A stretch of DNA of 64,000 nucleotides from NCBI GenBank assembly GCA_025267735.1, contig CM046297.1:36978011-37042010 (forward strand), written 5' to 3'. This document shows, piece after piece, positions 51,101 to 57,100 of the stretch. Positions within the stretch are counted from its first letter, which is position 1. The number at the start of each line of letters is the position of its first letter. A program made the translations under genes and the position numbers. This DNA is from Mactra quadrangularis (taxonomy: Eukaryota; Mollusca; Bivalvia; Venerida; Mactridae). The notes beneath the pieces were generated by a model. It was given only the letters and a program-made list of their open reading frames with translations. It did no database searches and was not told where the DNA came from.

Positions 51101-54100
51101 CATGTAAGTTCGAAGAAAGAATGTCGAACATGAAAGTAAAAATGTGGAAGATAGAATAGAATCAAGCATGATAAAATTGCAATATGAAAGTTCGAAGAAT
51201 GAATGTCGAACATAAAAGTAAAAATGTGTAATATAGAATAGCATCAAGCATGATGCAATTTTGTCTGTAATCATCCTCCATAGATTATATCGTTTGAATT
51301 AATAGTATCATTGATTGCTTTCGGCGCGATATGACCTTTTTGTGTTGGTGCGCCGTAAAACCCAAACAAACAAACAAATAATATAAAACATGTACAATGT
51401 TTCTCTTAGGCCACACCATATTGATTACTTGTTCTACGGATTTTTTTTGGAAAAAATGGGGCGAGCGAAAAAAAGATTTTTTTAACTTTTGAATAAACCA
51501 AAGGCGAGCGAATAAAAAAAAATTCTTTTTTTTTACCTTTTACATAAAATCTAAAGCTAGCGAATAAAAAAATGATAATCAATGAGATGCTTAATAAAAG
51601 GTGTGTTCATATGTGTCTGAATTTAGACAACAGCTTTAACTTTGAACTTAAATTTTCATTTTAAAGCATAAGCATGGAAGTTATATATTGTTTTATTACA
51701 AACACTTGCACGATCGTGTGATTTTTTCAGTCAAAAAAGCCGCTTGAAAAATATCAGATCCACCAGCTCAATCTGGATTAATAGATCACCTAAAGTTCCT
51801 ACAAAAATGCCAAACAAACTTATAGACATTTCCCTGATAAGCATATGTAACATTATCTGCATGCAGTCACTAGTACAGGTTGGTCATCTATGGTTACACT
51901 TTTCAAATTCATCTGTACAGTAACATGAAATGGCAATCATGGTATCTCAGTGCTAAGACATGCACTATCAACTGTAAAAAGCATGATACTGAGAAACACA
52001 TAATTGTTCTAATAAATTTTATTAATGACAGCCAAGTTGACAAAATGTTAAGCATGTTTAAAGAACTATTCAAAGGCTGATACAGAGGTGTGGGAATAAC
52101 AATTGTTCTTACTTGTCCAGGTACAAGTAAAACGTCAGAATTTACTTGTCAGCACATAATAGGGGGGGGGGTTGTTAATTTGACTTTTTTATGAGACCCT
52201 GTTTAAAACATGCTACATACACTGACATGTAAGGAAAAGCATATCTTTTTAATTTCTGACCCCATTAACCCCCCTGTACATACCCTCTGAAGGTTGGCCA
52301 CGCCCATTTTTCACATAAATTACCAGTTGTTTACATTTAATTGCAATAAGTTGTATGGTATTGGACTGCAATATGTCAATTTATAGGTTTATAAAGGTGC
52401 TGAGTTCAAATATGAAGTCAAAAACAAAATTAATCTAACCAATACGGCTGAAAATTCAAAATGGCCGCCAAAATAACCATAGTATGAGCATATTCGGAAG
52501 TTTATTTATCCTGGACATTTAATATGTTGAATCATGCCTGCAATATGTCTAGCTCTAGGTTTCTTATGGTGCAGAATTCAAATATGAAGTCAAACAACTT
52601 AATTTAAGAAACCACTATGGCGAGAAATTCAAAATGGCTGCCAAATTAAACCCATTTTGAGCATATTAGGGTAATTATTTATCCTGGACATTCAATATGT
52701 TGAATCATACATTCAATATGTCCAGAAATAGGTTTCTTAAGGTGATGAATTCAAAAAGGAAGTTAATTTAAGAAACCAAAATGGCGAGAAATTCAAAATG
52801 GCTGCCAAATTTAACCTAGTTTGTTTTAGCATATTCGGGTAATAATTCAATGTGTTGACTCATGTTAATATTATGTCAATTTATAAGTTTGTTAAGGTAA
52901 TTAGTTCAAATATGAAGTCAAAACTAATTTAAACAACCCAATATGACCAAAAATTCAAACTGGCCACCAAAATAACACATTTTCAATGTATACTGGTAAT
53001 CAATGGTACATATCTATATGTTGAATCATGGTTTGTTATCACGCTTAATGCAATTGTTTAGATTATTTGTAAAATACATTGTAATAAAGCAAATAATCAT
53101 ATATTACATTTGTTTTGCAAGAACTTTTATCTTAATATTTTATGAGGTATGTCAGTTCAACAGAAAAGTCAGACCTGACATTGCTAAAAAAAAATTCAGA
53201 TTGATGGCCTACACTTTCAAAGGCTATAGCAAAGATCCATTAATCTACGTATATTGTTTCTGTACCAAATGTTTTCTGCTCATCCTCAGTTATGGAGAAA
53301 CCATTCTATACCTGTTTGTATTTATAAGTTTATTTCTTTATATATAAATTCTCATTAGTTACTAAGTGTATGAAATGTGAGCTAAAAAGGTTCCCTGTCT
53401 GTTTTAGCATTCATGATAGATTCAAAGGTTTAATCAATCAACACATTGCATTTTGCTTAATTTAGCTGTGATTTTATCAACCACCCCTCATAAAGTAATT
53501 GCCTATTTCAATTATTGTTTTCTTTACTTTTCTTTTACTCGGTTGTCACTTAAGCAATCTCATTTTCTAATCATGGAATGTCTTGCATTTGTTTCAACCG
53601 TGCACAGTTGGCCAAATAATTGAACACCATCATCTCAATCATTAGTTTTAATGGCTAGTTAAAAGAAATGCATGTAAGTATAACCAAATTAATAGAGATA
53701 TAACCAAAATCGCTAACCAGAATTGAAGGGAATGACACAATTGCTATTGTGATATTGGAAAATTGGAGAATACAATTCTTTAAATATCTGAAAGCAATTG
53801 TTGGTCCATTTACTTTTTGTGAAGTTTTTGATACATACATAAGCCAAACTTAATAAAAATAGAAACAGAGAAAGTAAATGAATTGCATTTAGAAATCTGA
53901 TAAGCTAAAAAGTCATTATTTACGAAGAAATCATTGCTTCATTATATTTTCAGAATTTAACAAAACAACACAGTCTTGTTAAAAAAAGTTGTCATCTATA
54001 CTGTAGCTTAGATGCTTACATGATAGCATACAGCCATCACCCATGATGATCATTTAGTAACTAATATCTATAAAATTTCCTTGGAATTTTAACTCTACTT

Positions 54101-57100
54101 TGCAACCAAAGTGCCAAGACTTTTTCTATGCACATACTCATCAACATCTTAATGAATTAAAGCAATCAAAGACACATTTTTCAATCAAGACATAGTATGT
54201 GCCGCTGGTGAGGTTTGAACGAATGACCTCTCAGACCTTAACCTCTAATCATACCTCTAGAGCTCTACCTCAGCTATATAATAAATAAAATATATTTACA
54301 CACTTATAATCAAAAGTCATAACTTTGGTCTTCTGTTAAGATTTCATTAACTTGAGTTAATTTATAAAAATTGCGTAACATGTTTAAAGTGTGCCGTTTA
54401 TAACTGAAATATGATTTATTTTGGCGGCCATTTTGAATTTTCTGCCATATTTGTTTGTTAAATTTAGTTTTGGAGTTAATATTTGAACTCAGCATCATAA
54501 AACACCTTTAGATTGATATATTGCAGGCATAATTCAACATATTCAATGCCCAGTAAATATAATACCCAAATATGTCCAAAATTTGGGTCATTTTGGCAGC
54601 CATTTTGAATTTTCCGCCATATTAAGTTGTTTAAATTAGATTTTGACTTCATATTTGAACTCAGCAGCCTAACAAACCTACATATTGATATATTGAAAGC
54701 CTATAAGAATTGATTTATAACAGCTGGATATAAAAAAATTGTTATTTTTGTGTAAAATGGGTGTGTCCGACTTTCAGGGGGTATGTACAGGGGGGTTAAT
54801 GGGGTCACACAAAATTTTTGTTGTGGATTCTATTATCATATTGATGGCACCATATTTTAAGCAGGGTCTCACATGGCTATCTTTAAAAAATGAAATTAAC
54901 AACCCCCCCCCCCTACACATAAACTCATTGTCTTCCTCTGTACACCTAGACAGGTTTAACATTTTTTGATGGTGTTAAATCATAACTTTTGGTTCATTTA
55001 AACGTTTATGGAATACAGATATTTTTACAAAAGTTAACATTTCTGGAAAGAAAATTAAATTATGCATCCAATGGTGTTACTTTTAGTTTTGTATCTTCCT
55101 TTACAAAAGAAAAGCTAGCAAGGTCATTGCAAATTAGAAATTTAGCTATTGCAAAAAAGAATCCGACGTATTTTGGCGATTTTTTTTTCTGAAAAAAAAA
55201 TCAGCGGCAACACCAAAATCGGAAACGTACATAATGTGCATGGTTTAATTGATTTTCTTATGTTGAAAACGGAATTAAAATATTCGCATCAGAAAAAAGC
55301 TACATGTGTATTTGTAATGCAAGGTAAAAACTCCGATTTTACCTAATGCCTTTTTTAAGTTTATCCACACATTAAACACGGACATCATTTCCCATGACAA
55401 ACTAAACTAATTTTAATAAAATTTATTCGTCGGCGACAATTAATTTTAAGAAGGGTACGTATCAACAACTTTCCGTGTTGACATGTCCCATTAGTCTCTC
55501 ATCGTGTTGATGTTATAACAGCATACATAAATAAATAAATAATCTTCGGTCATAAAGTTTATCGTAATTGTTCTTTATCATAAGACTCATGAGAACATAT
55601 TTGCGCGTATTTTTAATTAGTCATTTAACAGCGTTTTTTTCAAGTCGCAATTTATTTGCATTCTTCACATGTGATTGTCGCGTCAGTTACTTATCATAAT
55701 CACATAAACTATTGTTTGTAACAGTTTATTTAAAAGTGTTGTGAAGTTTAACCAGATTTATAAACTTGGACGCGCAAAGTTATTTTCACGAAAAAGACGT
55801 TTTGTAACGGATAAAAGGTGTTAATAATACAAATATTTATAACAACAATTATCAACGAAACATTCATAAAAGAAACGCTACAATTTGTCAATTTTGATTT
55901 ACCAACTATGCACTTGAATGGAAAAGTGATAAAAATTAAAATCAAGAAAAAAACATTTTGAAATTAAAAATAATATTTGTGCAGAATAAATTAACTGAGC
56001 GCGAATTAATTTCCAGGCAGTGACCTTGATTTAAATTGTTAATAACTGCTCTATCTAACACCAAATCATCTTATCTTTACCCGCTGTGCTTATTGCTACG
56101 CTTATCGATGTAAAGATCGTCTGCATACACATGACGGATATGTGCGTCACGAGGCGATCAGAGGTTTATATTTTACGACGCAAATACGAGTCTGGCGGCG
56201 TACCGATTGAAGTTAAGGGGGCGCATATTTGTGGCACTCGTAATAGAGAGCAGCAAAATAGTGACGCATATATAAGACATTAATAAAGAATTGGTTAAAT
56301 CGGCGTTTTCGCTACTTTTTATTGGTTTTTTTCCGGTTGACATTTTCTTCAACAGCGCATAATTTCTTCAAACGTGCGGGCGATAAAAAAGTATAATTTT
56401 TTTGGAATGTTGAGTTTTTGAATGTGCGGGCGGTAACAAAAAATATTTTTTTTTTGGATGTGGAGTTTTTAAATGTGCGGGCGGTATGAAAAAAATTAAA
56501 ATATTTTTTTTTGAAAATCAAGAAAACTGGTGCGCTGCATCCGTAGAACAAGTAATAAATTTGGTAGGGCCTTACCGCCCGCACATTCAAAATCTCCAGA
56601 AACTTCAGAAACTAGCAAGTGCGATTTCATTGGTTGAACGACTTAATACTATAGTTTCTATTGGTTCTCTGTTAAACCCAGGGTTTAAAGTGTTAAACAT
56701 ATAGTTTAAGTAATTAATATGCAAACGGCGCTTAAAACCATAGTTTAAGTCTTAATCAATGGGTTTAACAGAAAACAGTGATACGAAGTTATAAACTATG
56801 GGTCGATTGCATAATTCTAGTTTAAAGATAATCTCGAGTTCAAAACAGAGTTTAAACTCGGGTCATTGCATAAATATAGTTTGACCAGTCGCAATATAAG
56901 GAAAAAAACTGGATGGATTGCATTAATACAGTTTAGACAATACCTGAGTTTATATTTAGTCTTGTACACCATAAAAAAATAACCTGCAATGGGGGTAGTT
57001 TAAAGCATAGTTTAAGAAAATATATCAGTTTTGTAAGTCGAAAAAAATAACGCTTGCATATTAGCATTATGTTTATTGATTATAAGTATGTACGAGGGAT

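Noticed and set aside
53003..53347. 114-codon hydrophobic open frame inside the 2.9 kb inverted-repeat element
   Set aside because: AT-rich, so a hydrophobic translation is expected by chance; no family resemblance and no neighbouring exon.
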